Origin: Apostichopus japonicus
Lineage: Eukaryota > Echinodermata > Holothuroidea > Aspidochirotida > Stichopodidae
Direction: 5' to 3'
Length of the DNA stretch: 64,000 nucleotides
NCBI RefSeq assembly: GCF_037975245.1
Contig: NC_092568.1
Location: 23,791,501 to 23,855,500 of the forward strand
Position numbers and translations under genes: made by a program. Below are positions 48,161 to 61,400 of this stretch, one piece after another (the first letter of the stretch is position 1; each line of letters starts with the position of its first letter). Under the pieces are notes generated by a model, which saw only the letters and a list, made by a program, of their open reading frames with translations, did no database searches and was not told where the DNA came from.

Positions 48161-50656
48161 TGTACCTGTCTGAGGTTAGTTTTGATCACATCAAGTAAGT
48201 ACTTGTCACATGAAATCATTTCAGTATGGTTTAATTATTTCCAACATTTTCTAAAGGATTTGATAAAATCTTTGGTCTGATGAAACTTGGATGACTGTTT
48301 TCATCAGATGTCTCTTCTGTTCTGGTTTGCAATTGCAATCAATTGCAAATGTGAATTGGGCTATAGCTAGGCTTTGTTATAAAGCAAAAGGAAAAAAGTT
48401 TGGAGGAAAGAGAGTGGTCAGGATTGACTTCAGATCATGTAAACGTCACACTGCAAAAGTCACAAAAGGAAGGATATTGACAGATTTTTAAGAGGTTAAC
48501 TCTCTATTGTTAATCTTGACAGAATTCTTGATGTTCTCATGGCTTGACAAGGGGATTGAGTAGGTCAGAGAAAGGGGGGGGGGCACAATTATGGAGCCTT
48601 GGAAATGTTGTATAAAATTTATTCCATTTTCATAATATACTTCATGAAAAGTGAACACTTCAAGAGAAGGGGGTCCAGTGACATTGTTTCCCCGGGGACC
48701 TAACTGGCTCCCAACACCACTGTATATGAAGACGTCCATGAAAATGAAATCAAATTGTCATTGCAAAGAGAGCATGTTAATACAAAAACTTCCTTTTAAT
48801 TTTCCATATCATGATGTTTGAAGTTGATGGGATTTATCAATTGTTGGAGGTATTTTAGGTATAGTTTCGTCAAAGTCCACAGCAGACTCTGTACAATTTA
48901 ACTATTTTTATTTTATCTTATTTGTTTTTTACCTCCATATCCATCATGTCATTTTTTTAAGCAAGGCACGATGAATCGGTTTTGGTCACAACAATTAATG
49001 TCACAAGAAACTTCTTTTTTTTTTACTGTTATGAAGCTTGCTCAAAACTAAATTGGATGTTTGCCCTGCACAAATTACAGATTATATTACAAACTCTTTA
49101 ATCCAGTATTTATAACTTTTTAATTTTATTAGTTGGTAGTGAGTACAAAGTAAATTTGATTTGGTCAACAAGAGGGTCAACAGAAATATCAAGTCACATG
49201 TATATAACTTTTGGTTCCAATTTTGTGGTCGGATGCTGATGGGAAGAAACTGACAAACTTTTTTTTGATTCTTTGACAAAAAGCTAATCAAAAAGCAAAG
49301 GAATCTATGTAATGGTGATGACATATGTGTGTGTGTATGATGTCTGGATTTGTAAACTTAATATTTTTATATAAGAATTGCATATTGTATAACCTTAACA
49401 GTGACTTTCATGTCCACAATTGATTGTTACTAATACCTCTACAATGGTCACAGAATTGTTATTAATGTTATTTGATGTTATTTGTGATTCTTACTTTATT
49501 GTTGGACAAATTACACTCAGTTGCCCTATCAATCAGGTTTAATAAGTTAGTGAAATATTTTTGTAAATATTTTTGCAAAGGAATCAAAAACCTCTGTGAT
49601 TTTCTGGTGGGTGACTTGCCTTAGATGGGTACAGGATGTTTCTTCTTTTTTGTTCAGATAAGTTTTCTTCTGATAATCTCACCTACAGCCTGTGGTTATT
49701 CAAGAGTGTTATTCAAACCTGACCTTAAAAAAAATTCATCAAATCATTTAACAGTTTAGGAGATGTTGATAACATGTGAATGTTCATTAACAAGTAAACA
49801 TTGGATACTTCTGATGTGTAACATATTGTCATATAGACACTTCTTCATAATTAATCACATGCACAAATAATTTAGGTTTTTGCTATGGTATCTGAAGGGC
49901 CTAGACACCCTCCTGAGTAAGCCTATACTATACAATTTGCAATGAAAACAGGGCTGTAAACTTTGCCACATGCAGAAGGCAGTAATTTCATATAGTGCAT
50001 CTGTTCATCAATAGTCTAGTCTCAAATATGTGTTGGATGTTGTAATGTTTTGTGTGTGCTAGTAATCATAGTTGTCCATTGTCCTTGGTGTTTAAGTATA
50101 TAACGCAAAATATTTTACAGCATCGTGCTACAAGCTGATGCACAGGTTTTCAATTCTGTTAAGAAAATGTGAAATTGAGTTTATATGTTAGAAGATGATA
50201 CAAAATCTTGAGTTATTTTATTAGCAGATATTACAAACCTGTTAACTGTCCAGTCATATTTTTGTGGCACTTTATCAAGTTTTCTTTTTTTAATGTGGAA
50301 TAGATGCACAATTTTTACACACCACCATGTAGCTTGCTGCAGCATTTAATGCAAATGAGATTAGTATTTTTTATTACCTTTTGAGCTATGTATCAGTATA
50401 TCCAGCATTCACTTCCCCAAAAAGGAAGTAAAAATGAAGTAGAAAATTAGTAAAAGAGGATGCCACACTGAAATGTTAAGAGACTAAATTTTATCACAAA
50501 TATTGCGTGTTATTGGGCTTCAAATTTTGCCACACTGAACGTCTAAGACGTATTCTTTGTGTGATAAAGGTCAGACAACAAAATTACCTGTATATTCAGG
50601 TTATAAAGCAGAATGCTGACTTGAAAAATATTACAAAATTTTGAAAAAGTGATGTA

Positions 50657-50730
50657 GGGTTAGATAGCTCAGTTGGTCGAGCATTAAAATTGTATCCCTC
50701 ATGTCACCTGTTGAAGTCTTATCCTAACCC
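50657..50730 (+). repeat. tRNA-derived SINE head or tRNA pseudogene
   Basis: A 74-bp unit starts GGGTTAG and ends CTAACCC, so the acceptor-stem ends pair perfectly. The D-arm segment TAGCTCAGTTGGTCGAGCA fits the pol III A box. The T-arm region (TGTTGAAGTCTTA) is a degenerate B box, and no proper anticodon arm is visible. AAAATAA and a run of about 18 T follow. A working tRNA is therefore unlikely; a SINE head or a pseudogene fits. Confidence 0.7.
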
Positions 50731-51612
50731 AAAATAATTTTTTTTTTTTTTTTTGTTCTTTCAAAACTTAAATGTCTCTCGATGAGAGTCGAGCAAACGG
50801 TTGAGGTTGGCAGATCTACCGCCACTTCATTTAGGGCACGTATCACAAAATAGTGCCCACAGGCAACTATACTGTTGCCTCCAAGGTGTTAAAAACCTAT
50901 TAATGCAGCCTGCAATGGAACTTATGGCAATGAAATGCATGTAATATGTATACTTGGGGAGTTGCATATAGGAGCCTACTTGTGATAGGATATTTCAACA
51001 TAGCAGGTAGATATTGCACTTGTAGAACATTCTGTTCTTTCATGGACTATGTAATGTGTCACAGGAGTAGGTCACTGCCTTCAGTGTTGTTGCCCGGAGA
51101 TTTTGAGACAAAAATTGTCACTGTGGCTCATAGATCAGTTCCATGCGAACCCCTAATTTATGGCCCTGCAGTCATGTTATCAATCTGAAGTTAATTTAAT
51201 ATTACACAAATCCTTTCACAGACTTGAACTTTAACCTCATTGATGACCTATATAAAATTATTGATAGAGAAGAAGTCTAGAAGCTATAACAACATATATT
51301 TTGGTTTCTATAGTATTCATGTGGCCCTGCATATCATTTTGCCATGCAGTTTACATGCCAGGATATATTTAACCCTTGTAGATTAGTCAAAGTAATTAGT
51401 ATATCCCAGCTTATAACTTGCCATTTGCCACTTTCAATCTTTTAAGATGTAAATATTTCTTGTCAGTTTAGCAAAAAGGTTAGGCATGTCTGCAGTCTTT
51501 CTTTTTTCATATTGTATAACATATTAGTGTTTGTTGCACTATTAAACTAACTGCTGAATTAAAATTGAAAGGACAAGTTCAAAGGAAGTATGTTGCAATT
51601 TTAGAAAGAGGC

Positions 51613-51630
51613 TGTCCGGTTAGCTCAGTT
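51613..51630 (+). repeat. Second tRNA-like A-box fragment
   Basis: TGTCCGGTTAGCTCAGTT resembles the 5' 18-20 bases of a tRNA, and then the similarity stops in an AT-rich stretch. Probably a truncated SINE of the same type. Confidence 0.4.
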
Positions 51631-51900
51631 AAAAATTTTGTAACCTTTTTTTTTTGTATTTCAGGGTCTAAATTTTAAAGCTTTCAAAGCTGTTCATGTT
51701 TTGTGTGTTTTTTTTCTAAAATTTCAAGGAGATTAAATAAATATTAGGTTTGAAAATTGAAGATATTTCTTAACCTTTAATTTAGGAACAAAAGCTACCA
51801 CTGCATTTTCAACGTAAGAATGCTGACAATATTTCAGTACATATACTGTTTTTTTTTTACCTGATATTTATACAAACTTGCTTTTATTAACTGGATATTA

Positions 51901-53871
51901 TATTTTTACACATTGAAGTAATGAGTGTTCATAACCCACTGCTCTGCTGGTAACAAAACATTTAACATCAAATTTATTGTTGAAGTAATCCATACATATA
52001 TATGTAACTCTGGTTTGGATGGCAGTAAAGTTTATTATTAGAATGGTACTGTTCTCTGTGTTTTGTTTGTATTTTGCAGTTAGTGTGTCAAGACAGCTGG
52101 GGAATTGATTCAGCCTGAGCAGTTTTACATTCAGTCTCGGGAGAATAAGACCACCCTCCCCCCACCCCCTTTCAACCTCACAAAAAAAGCACCACTGGAA
52201 ACAAATGGCAGAAAATACATTAAAATGGAGCAACGTTACTTGAACACTTTCAAAACAAGAAAAGTATGATATGATTTCACTTTCAATATTACTTCTTTCC
52301 TTTATATTTTCAGTTAAGAGCAAATAATATAAAATTCTTCTTATATACAGATTACAGAGATAACTTCATTTTACACATGAAGCAACTTTAATTTTCATAA
52401 AATAGGAAAATAAGCAGACATTTTCTCCAAACTGATCCGATTTCTTTTTTTCCCCCCCTTTTTCTTTTAATAAATTATTAATTTTCGCATCCATCCACGC
52501 CATTCTCATTAAGGATGCATGCACACACATACTAAGTTAACAAAAGAATGACATCTTTTTACCTATGTTGAAAAGAATACTGAAAAAATTGTTTAGTCCA
52601 ATAAGAAGAGATAAGTACCTATCCTTTTTGAGAATTATTTAAAATCATATTTGAAAATACAAATCAAAGGTAAAAATAGGTTTTATCAGACGCAGTATAT
52701 GATCTTAAGAAACCTTGATAGTCCTTGATTTAATATTGGGCAAACTGCTTAGCCTACACTCGACTCTCACTGAGAATGATAAGATTGAGATTTTAATGGA
52801 AAAAATTTAGGTAAATGTGATAGCTTAGCACATTATTTTGCAATAAATAATTACTGAAAATAGCCCCTGAATGGAAGCTGTGCACTTGATATGACCTGAA
52901 ACAGCCTTGTACCACTACCTTGACCACTACCTTGTACCACTGCCTTGACCACTACCTTGACCACTACCTTGTACCACTACCTTGTACCACTACTTTGTAC
53001 TGCTACCTTGTACCACTACCTTGTACCACTACCTTGTACCACTACCTTGTACTGCTACCTTGAAACACTGGAAGAGAACATCTGAAATTTACTGCAAGTG
53101 CTACATCAATTGATTATAACTTTCAATCAAACATTTCCAGAAAGTAATCCAGCAACATCGACTTCAGTCTACATGATGAAGTAGTATTAGCACATTTTTC
53201 TTCCCAATGCCCACTTTTACACACCCCCCCTCCCCCGCCCCAGGTAACCTGCACGCCACCAGCACTGACTTGACGCATGAAGATTTCAAGAATACAGTCA
53301 CATCGTTTGTACTAGATCTCACAATAAAGAATTAGATATGAATGGAATGGTTCAATACTGAAGCATGTCATATGATGAAAGGAAGAATAAGTTAAAATTT
53401 TGTTGCGATTTCACAGAATTCAAAGTTTTCAAACATCTTGCCAATTTCAGACTTCCATACTCCATTCAATTCAAATGTGACCTTCAGTTAAATCAGTAAA
53501 CTGTCTAAACTGTATCACAAAACCATACAATACTTCTGCTATCTGAACCACACTATTGTGACCACGTTTGACTTCCCAGCATGTGCTCCGAGGACTCTGC
53601 GAATGACGACACACCACCCAAGCTGTCCTGAAATGCAATTATCTATTCTTTGTTTTCTTCTTTGAAATGTATTCAAAGTGTAAAAGCTGGCTGGCCAGGT
53701 AAAATATTGTACACAATTGACAGACAATAGAGCAGTATATTGATATGTGAGTCTGTAAGAATAAACAGTGCAACTAAGGACAGGTGGAAGCACTTGAACC
53801 GGGCAGGGCTTCATGACTTCAAGTACAAACATTTTACCGATGATGGGTTACCATAAAACCACTTCTTCTCT
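51901..53871 (-). other. TRIP11 3' UTR and 3' flank
   Basis: Non-coding sequence downstream of the TRIP11 stop, convergent with TMEM179. TTTATT on the plus strand (AATAAA on minus) occurs around 51970 and 52030, giving possible ends of a long 3' UTR. It includes the minisatellite at 52905-53069. The minus ORF at 52323-51898 lacks family features. Confidence 0.45.
52905..53069. repeat. 12/13-bp minisatellite (CCTTGTACCACTA / CCTTGACCACTA)
   Basis: About twelve tandem copies alternate between a 13-mer and a 12-mer, with CCTTGTACTGCTA variants near the right end. Since 12- and 13-bp units mix, no reading frame could be kept through it. Confidence 0.92.
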
Positions 53872-54756
53872 TCACTGTAAAATATCTCGTAATGAGGCCT
53901 TGGCAGCGGGTGAATTTCTCCCTGAGCCTCCTTCTGCGAGAGAGACGGGGGTCATCATAGCTGGTTGAGGTACTGAAGGGCCAACAGGAACAGGGTTAAC
54001 CATCAGGTGCGATGTGCCGACATTTCCTAGGCTTTTCTTCGCTGGAGGACTAGATGGTATGAAAGGAGAATGACTTGGAACAGGTGCAGAAAAGGGGTTG
54101 AAGGCAGGAGGCTTTTGTCGTTCTTTGGTCATTTCTTCCACTGGCATTCGAACGTTGATGGCAGGAGTGGATTCTTCCTCGAGGAATCTGACAAACTGTT
54201 GTGTGAAAGACTGTAAAGGATAAAACAGTTAAATCAAAAGTAAGAATTGTATTAAACATAAGAATAACACTTAACTTTGACTGCAGTAAGGTTTACACTC
54301 TAATTTTTAGCAGCAAGTTTGAAAGGTAGGCTAACATACATACAGACAAATCAATATGGCAACATTTTCTTGTTGTCACTGTAGGTATGTATGCTCTTCT
54401 CTTTTGCACAATTGACCTTGCTGTCCAATGAGAAAATGAAGAAAATGTGAAAGTGAGCAAGGATTATTTTTAACGAAAGTTAGGTCTTGGTCAACACGTT
54501 TATCAAAGACAACAGGTATAAGTTTATTGCTCCCTCATTAACACCAGCCAGTCGCCAGAATGGAGTGAGTCTAACTTTGATCTGATATAATCGTGTTGTG
54601 AACAAATACAGATCAAAATGATAAAATAGTTCAAACTACTCCACTCACCTTTTCTAGTTTATTAACCCTTGGTGTTGATGGTGGTGTGACACCAACATGT
54701 CTGCTGCCACCAAATATACCACCAAACCATCCTGCAGATGACGACTGTCCACCGAC
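53872..54756 (-). CDS. TRIP11: TRIP11 C-terminal tail exons
   Basis: Exons 54649-54756 and 53872-54210. The first codes a Gly/Trp patch (SAGWFGGIFGG) and TPPSTPRVNKLEK. The second codes FTQQFVRFLEEESTPAI, a Pro/Ser-rich disordered stretch with FNPFSAP, and ends SLRDILQ. The human tail shows the same order: WMTGWLGGG, PNTPLRP, ELFVKFLETES, NPFLAP, LKDLLKQ. Confidence 0.92.
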
Positions 54757-55397
54757 CTGAAATGAACAGAAGTTGAAGGAAAAGAAGATGAATGAAAATA
54801 ACTCAAACATAATTCATAGTCAAACTTTTCAAATCATATCGCAACTCAGAGTATATATATTTATTTTTCTTTAATTTATACATGTTGTGTTTACCAACTG
54901 GTGAGAGAGATTTGACCTTGATCAAACTTTGCTGTTTGAGAAAACTGTTGGTATGAAGTTTTGTCTCTCATGCAATTTGGAGGACTAAAGTTGTTTGTTA
55001 CTCAATTCAGGCCTGGGATTTCCAACAAGTTCCTCAAAAATTGGGATTATGCTTTACCCCTTGATATGTCATTGTAATGTTATAGAAAAATCTTAAGAGT
55101 GCAAAAGTAGCACTCTTTCCTTCAGAAATAACATTTACAGGAGTGGATTTTTAAGCTGTACAACTTCCATGTTGTTACACATACACACAGGATCACAACA
55201 GGACCATTCTTACATACAAATGGCACCATAATTTTACAAATCAAGCAGACATTCTTGCCATCAAATGTCCAATGTTTCCATTTCTTAAGATGTAATGTTA
55301 TGCTTTTGCAAGATATAAAATATACTAGCATCAAATCTTTGCAGTAATGAAGGCAACTGACATAACAAAAATAATGCATACATTGTGTATATATATA

Positions 55398-55478
<81 letters not shown>

Positions 55479-58400
55479 CTTTTTCTTTGGTATTTTTTAC
55501 CCTTTCAAAATTTCTCTTACCTTATTGAGTTCTTCCTCATTAAAATTCAACAAACTGGTGATGAGATGTGAGACCTCTTCCTTTTTAGAGGCCGGAGCAT
55601 TCACATAATTGATGAAGAGATTCCTGACTAAGGGTCTGGAATAAATAACAAATCAATCAGTCAGGATTATTTTGAAGATTGAACACACCAATAGAACAAA
55701 TTATATGAAAAGATGAACAGCAGACAGATACATGGCTGGTATTTATAAAAATGTGGATATAAATCTTGAATGCAGTGAGTTGCCCTGCAAAGCAATCATG
55801 TGCAGTGAGCCTAATATTGGAACTATGTCACTTCGTGATTTAAAATTCGTCACTTCAGAAATATTATTCCTTTAAATTTCACGTGATGCAACTTGTGCTG
55901 GCAATTGGAATCATGAAACAAAGCCAATTGTAGTAGTTTATGATACCTATTTACACCTGTGAAATAAAAAAGAACACATTTCAACTGCGTGACTCACTTG
56001 TCGACTTTAGTCTCGGCAGCACTAGATACTTCTTCAAACTGTTTCTTGTATTTATTTAGATCATCATCTCTCCTAGAAACTATATGATACAATTTAGACA
56101 AAAAGAAATGGATAGAAAGTGAGTCAAACACTGTACTTAACAAACAACTGAAACACTTAACAAAGAAATGAGGCTTATTACATGCATTACTACATCCCTA
56201 AAACGAGCAAAACTTTACATGAGATTTTATTTGGTTCTAGAAGGTACTTAGGACTTTGGTTTAGTAAATCTATCAATAACAGGACATTGACACCAAGGTA
56301 GCTTGTTTATTTCTCTTATAAAGTAAAAATATTGATCCTACACAAGGATGACAAAATTCTTTGTACAGGGTCTTTATCATCGTTTTTACATTATTGCTAT
56401 ATTTCTTTATTACTCTTTGATTTAATATTCTATTATCGATGATAATCGCAGACAAATTGGCATTAATACTCTGCATGCTTTTCCAAAGAACATTGCTGCA
56501 TATTAGCTACCAAAGTGAAAATTGTTGTTTGTAACTGTTGCTGGCTTCCTACTTGCAATATTGAAGCATAGGCAAAGTTATATGGATGGTCAATGTTGGC
56601 TTACTTTCATCTCGGAGTCTGGAGATGGTCTCCTCCTTCCTGTCTAACTGCTCCGTCAATCGAGAGGCAGATTCTAAGGCATCCTGGGTGTCAGATAACT
56701 TCTGCTGCACCTCCATGTTCTGCCTGAATAGATGCTCTGCAATCTTATCTTTCTCTTCAGCTCTCTTTTGATAGATTTCAACTTCTTGTGCTACCATTTC
56801 CTCTTTTTCTGTAAACAAAAATTTTAGCAACAAAACTCACAACCTGATGGTAGCAAAACATTAAAACTTACACTGTTTACAAATAATTGCATCAGAGTGA
56901 AGACCAAAACAGTGATCTCCACCTTTTTCTCCCAAGGGGCATGAGCCAGGACCTTATTTTGGTTTCTCTGGGTGGAGAGTGGCAGTAAAATGGATGTAAA
57001 TGTTTGATCATAGCCAACCATAGTTTCTTATCCTCCAGCATATTAGAGACAATGCAAGTGTATCCTGCATATTGACCTGCTTAATGCAGATTCTCATTTC
57101 TCATGAATAGGAATAAATGTATTTGATGTAATACCTTGTTGGAATTGTTCCAAGACCATTTGTAGATTGCCTAGAGATGTACTATATTGCTGACATTGTT
57201 CCTGGGATGCAGCCAGTTCTAGCAGAACTTGTTCCTTCTCATTGGTCTCAGATGAAATCTGCTCTAACAGGTTTTCAATTTGATGAGAAGCTTCTTGACT
57301 AAAGAAAAGGAAAGTTAAAGATTGGATGAAATGTTCAAGATGGTACTTTGGGTCTCCGGGCACTCTTTGTCTAATGACTAATTGTATACAATTTTCTAAC
57401 ATACAGACCTTGATTTCAAACTGTGATGAGGTAAAAACATTAAAAACAAAGAGATCAGTGACTATAGCCTTGAAATGATCTTTACAACATCTCATCTTAA
57501 TCAATCAATCTTAATCACCCAGATCTACAGGGAGACAAACTCATCATTTCCCGTGAGTCATATGGACCGCTTAGGAGCATTTAATCCGTCAATTTTTGCT
57601 GAAGTCGTCGGGCAGAATTTTGCCTACCTGTGGTCTAGCCTAAGTATTCACATTTGTATAGAAGGGTATGAGACTTTGGTGATGTATTGAGAACTTGTTT
57701 GAATATTTGGACACTTTATTTTGTAATTAGAAACTCACAAAACAGAAAAACGCTACACTTTCTTGTCCTTGACATCTGGTGGGCATGAAATGCTACCTTG
57801 CTTACACACAAAGAGGTGCTGTAACTGACCTTGCACTCTGCACGGCGGATGACTTGGTCCGTAGGTTGTCCTCGGCATGGGTCAGCCTGTCTCTGAGACT
57901 CTTCTCTCTCTCCTCTGCCTGGAGGGCCTCCGACATATACGTATCCTCCATCTCGATAAGGTGACTCCTCAGTCGATTCAATTCACTGTTTAATTTCTTC
58001 TCATGCTCCGTCTTATTCTCCAACTGTGCGAATACGAAAATTGGAATAAAACAATCAAAAGCACGGTACCGTAATGTTAATGCGCAACACCAACATGTTA
58101 TTATAATTGGTTGAACAAATTTTTACTCAATAAGAGTACCTAAAAGTTGAAACATTTTGACGTAGTAACTAACTGACTTCATTTTTTCTAGACTTTAATT
58201 AAACTTGTCTGGAAGTGCATAGAAAAACTCTACAATACCACAAAACTACACCAAAGAGTTTTCTACTGTGTTCTTCCATTTTTAGCAATGTAAGGCAAAA
58301 ATCATTGTTAAATTAATTTCCACCTAATAAGCTACAAATTTATACACAAATGGAAGGAAATGAACCTGAGTGAAATACAGATGTACTTAATAATACCCAG

Positions 58401-61400
58401 ACCAATGAGTGTCACATAACCAAATGATTCACCAGTAAAGAGAGATCGAATTGTCAGAAGGCGTAGTAGGTACTAACCTCCGTTTTGAGACTCTTCATAT
58501 CCAACTCGTTCCGTTGTAACATTAAGATGACTTGATCTCTTTCTTGCTGGAACATCTGGGCCTGCCTCTGCATGGCCTCCGTCTCTCGTAGCATCCTCTC
58601 CACATCACCCTGAGAACCGGTTTCCCTCTCTTTCACCAGCTGAGTCAAGGTCTTGTTTTTCTCTTTCAAAGCTCCCAGCTCAAATTCTTTCTCTCTCAGC
58701 TGCATGGCGATGCTGTTGCTCATATCTTGGAGTGATCTGTTTTCTGCGTCTTTCTTCGCGACGCTGTGGTGGAGGGAGATGCTCTCCTCCTTGGCAGCTT
58801 TTGTCTGCGATTCGAGAGGTTCCACTCTCATCGACAGATTTTGAAGTTGACTTTGTAATGAATTGCAAGTCCTGTCTTTTTCTTGACACTGAAACTGCCA
58901 TTGTTCTAACTCCCTCACTTTCTCTTGGAGGACTCTCTGGTGTTCCAGTAACGACTGGTTCTGAATGTCGATCTGCTGCCGTAACACCACAACCTCTGAC
59001 TGTTTTTGTAACGATTCGTTTGTCTTTTGGTTAATCCTTTCATTTCTATCTGCCAGGATATCTTCCAGCTTATCCACTTCAAATTTTAATCTTTCAATCT
59101 CTTCTTCTTTCTCATGAATTTCTTTCACAGCCTCCTCATTTCTCTCTTCTTCTCCTTCCTCTTCCTCTTCATCTCCGTCTTTGATGTCTTCGACTATTGA
59201 CGATCCAGTTCCTTCTTTCGTGGCCTCCACTTTGCTGATTGCTTCTTCCTGTACTGCTCCCGGTCTCATATCTTCTAATGCTCTTTTCAGTTCTTTTATC
59301 TCCTCATCCTTGCCTCTGATATCTTCCAAACTCGACCCATCCTCTCCTCTGGGATCATCTTTCCTCTTCAACTCCTCCTGTAAATTCTTTTTCTCCTTCT
59401 CTAAGCTCAGAACACTCTGGTTCATGTCCTCCAGCTGAAGTTCAAAATCTGCAAACATTTGCTTGTTTGATTCAGCTTCTTCTTGCATCTCTGCTAACAA
59501 CTTTATCTTCTCCTCCAGCTGAGCCTTGAAGTCGGAGATGGATGTGTCCATCTGGTCTTTCTCGTTGTTGAGACCATCTACCGTCTTCTGCAGGTCGATG
59601 TACTTCTGCGATTCTTGGTTGATGACGCCAGCCAACCGTTGCACCTCCTCATAATACGCGACACTCTCGTGGTGCTTCTGGTGGATGCTGACGACCAACT
59701 GATCCCGTTCCTCCTTCAACATCTTGTTCTCCTTCTCAAGTTGTTCCTTGTCTCCCAGAACCTTGTTTATCTCCAGGCTGTTGTTCGGTGAAGTCGTCTG
59801 CAGGACTTGAACCAACGTCTCATTTTTTTGCTTTAATGCTCCAATCTCCAAATCTTTCTCCTGTATCAGGTATGAGAGATTTTGCAACGCTTCCTTCTGC
59901 ATCTCGTTCTGCGGTTTCTGCATGCTCTTCTGCAGCTCCTTGTAATCCTCTTGAGCCTTCTCTAATGCTGCCTTCTCGGCCGAGACTACCTTCATCAGTT
60001 TGTGGACCTCGGTCTTTAAGTTACTGCAATCTTTCGTCTTCTCATTTAGGACCGCCACCATCTGATGGCGTTCCGATTCCAGGGTCTTCTTCTGCATCTG
60101 AAGTTTATGCAAATCGACTAAAACGCTGTTTCCCATGATCGTCTTGGACCTGTCGTCCAGGAGATTCATTGCGGCTTGATGCTGCTCCTTCAGTGTTGTT
60201 ATCTCCTTGTCTCTCTCCTGGACCATTTTCTCCAACTGTTTTTCAGAATCGCTGATGGCCAGCGGTTCCTGGTGTAGGTTAGATTGCACAGAAACTTTAG
60301 CACCTTTCATATTATTCAAATGTTGTAAATCTTCAAAGGAATTCTCCTCCCCGTCTATTTGATCTCCTCCGTTAGGTTCTGATTGCACAAAGTTCTTAAG
60401 ATTATCAACCTCTTGTTGAAGTTGTTTAGTTTTGTTCTCTTTCTCTGAGAGAGTTTTGGTCATGTCATCTTTCTCCGATGAAAGTTGACTGATTTTCACA
60501 TCTCGATTTTCCAGCTCCTGCTGTAGGCTTTTAATTTTGGATTCTTGTATCGTCCTTTTCTCCTGAGTGGCCTTCAAAGATTCATCATAAATATCTATTT
60601 CTCTCTGAAGGTCCTCCACCTGAGACTTCCAACTGGCTTCTGACGTGGTCGAATCATTTACTTGTTGGTCTATCATCTTCAGTCTTTCCGCCAAATCCTT
60701 TCTCTGGGATTCAAGTTTTTCGCATTCCATTGTTTTTACTGTGAGTTTCTCCTTCAACTCATCTGCATTTTCCTGGCCACTCTGACTTTCTTCCAAATGG
60801 GAGGTAAGTTGCTCCTCAAGGGAAGAGCATTGTTTCTTAATATCCACATTTTGCTCTTCCAGCATTAAGATAGTCTTTTGTTTCAAAGCCAAATCATCTT
60901 CTAACAATCTTACTTTTTCACTTTCAGATGACTCGCTATCGTGCTTCGCTTTATCCAGCGTTTCTGTCAAACTCTTGATCGTCAGTTCTTTTTCACCCAA
61001 GTCTTTCTTCAAGTCACCAATTTCAAATTCCAAATCAGTGATTAAACCAAGAGTTCTGCTTTCATCCAGGCTCATTTGTTCAATCTCCTGTAATTCTGCG
61101 ACTTTCTCTTCCAGTTGGCCTTTCTCTCTTTCCATCGCTTCAAATTTACTTTCCAAAGCTCTCAACTTCTCCTCTACAATATTCAACTCACTTTCTCTGT
61201 CTTTGCCTTGATTCACTGCTTCTAGGAAGAATGCATTTTCATTGGCCAGACTCTTAATATCCGATTCTTTTTCCTTCAGTAACCCTGTGAGTTGCTCGTG
61301 ATTGCTGACCGTCGTATTTAAGGCCTCTTTGGTGCCTGACAGGTCCAACTGTAACTCCTCACACATTCCTCTCAGCTCCTCAATCTCTGCATCTTTCATT

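Larger units (their letters stand above)
47642..51900 (+). other. TMEM179 3' UTR and 3' flank
   Basis: AT-rich non-coding DNA after the TMEM179 stop. AATAAA hexamers occur at 48155-48160 and 51736-51741; the first gives a 3' UTR of about 0.5 kb. It contains the tRNA-like sequences entered separately. No other gene is seen. Confidence 0.5.
54757..58477 (-). other. TRIP11 introns in the 3' half
   Basis: Introns of 165 to 764 bp lie between the C-terminal exons. Apart from a TA microsatellite at 55386-55474 I see nothing distinct. A shadow frame at 57504-57299 is intron sequence preceding an exon. Confidence 0.6.

Noticed and set aside
50657-50730. Functional tRNA gene
   Set aside because: The anticodon arm cannot be formed and the B box is degenerate; a SINE or pseudogene fits better.
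59788-60138. Plus-strand ORFs opposite the TRIP11 giant exon
   Set aside because: They are antisense to a long coiled-coil exon with strong homology; Ser/Leu-rich shadow frames are expected there.
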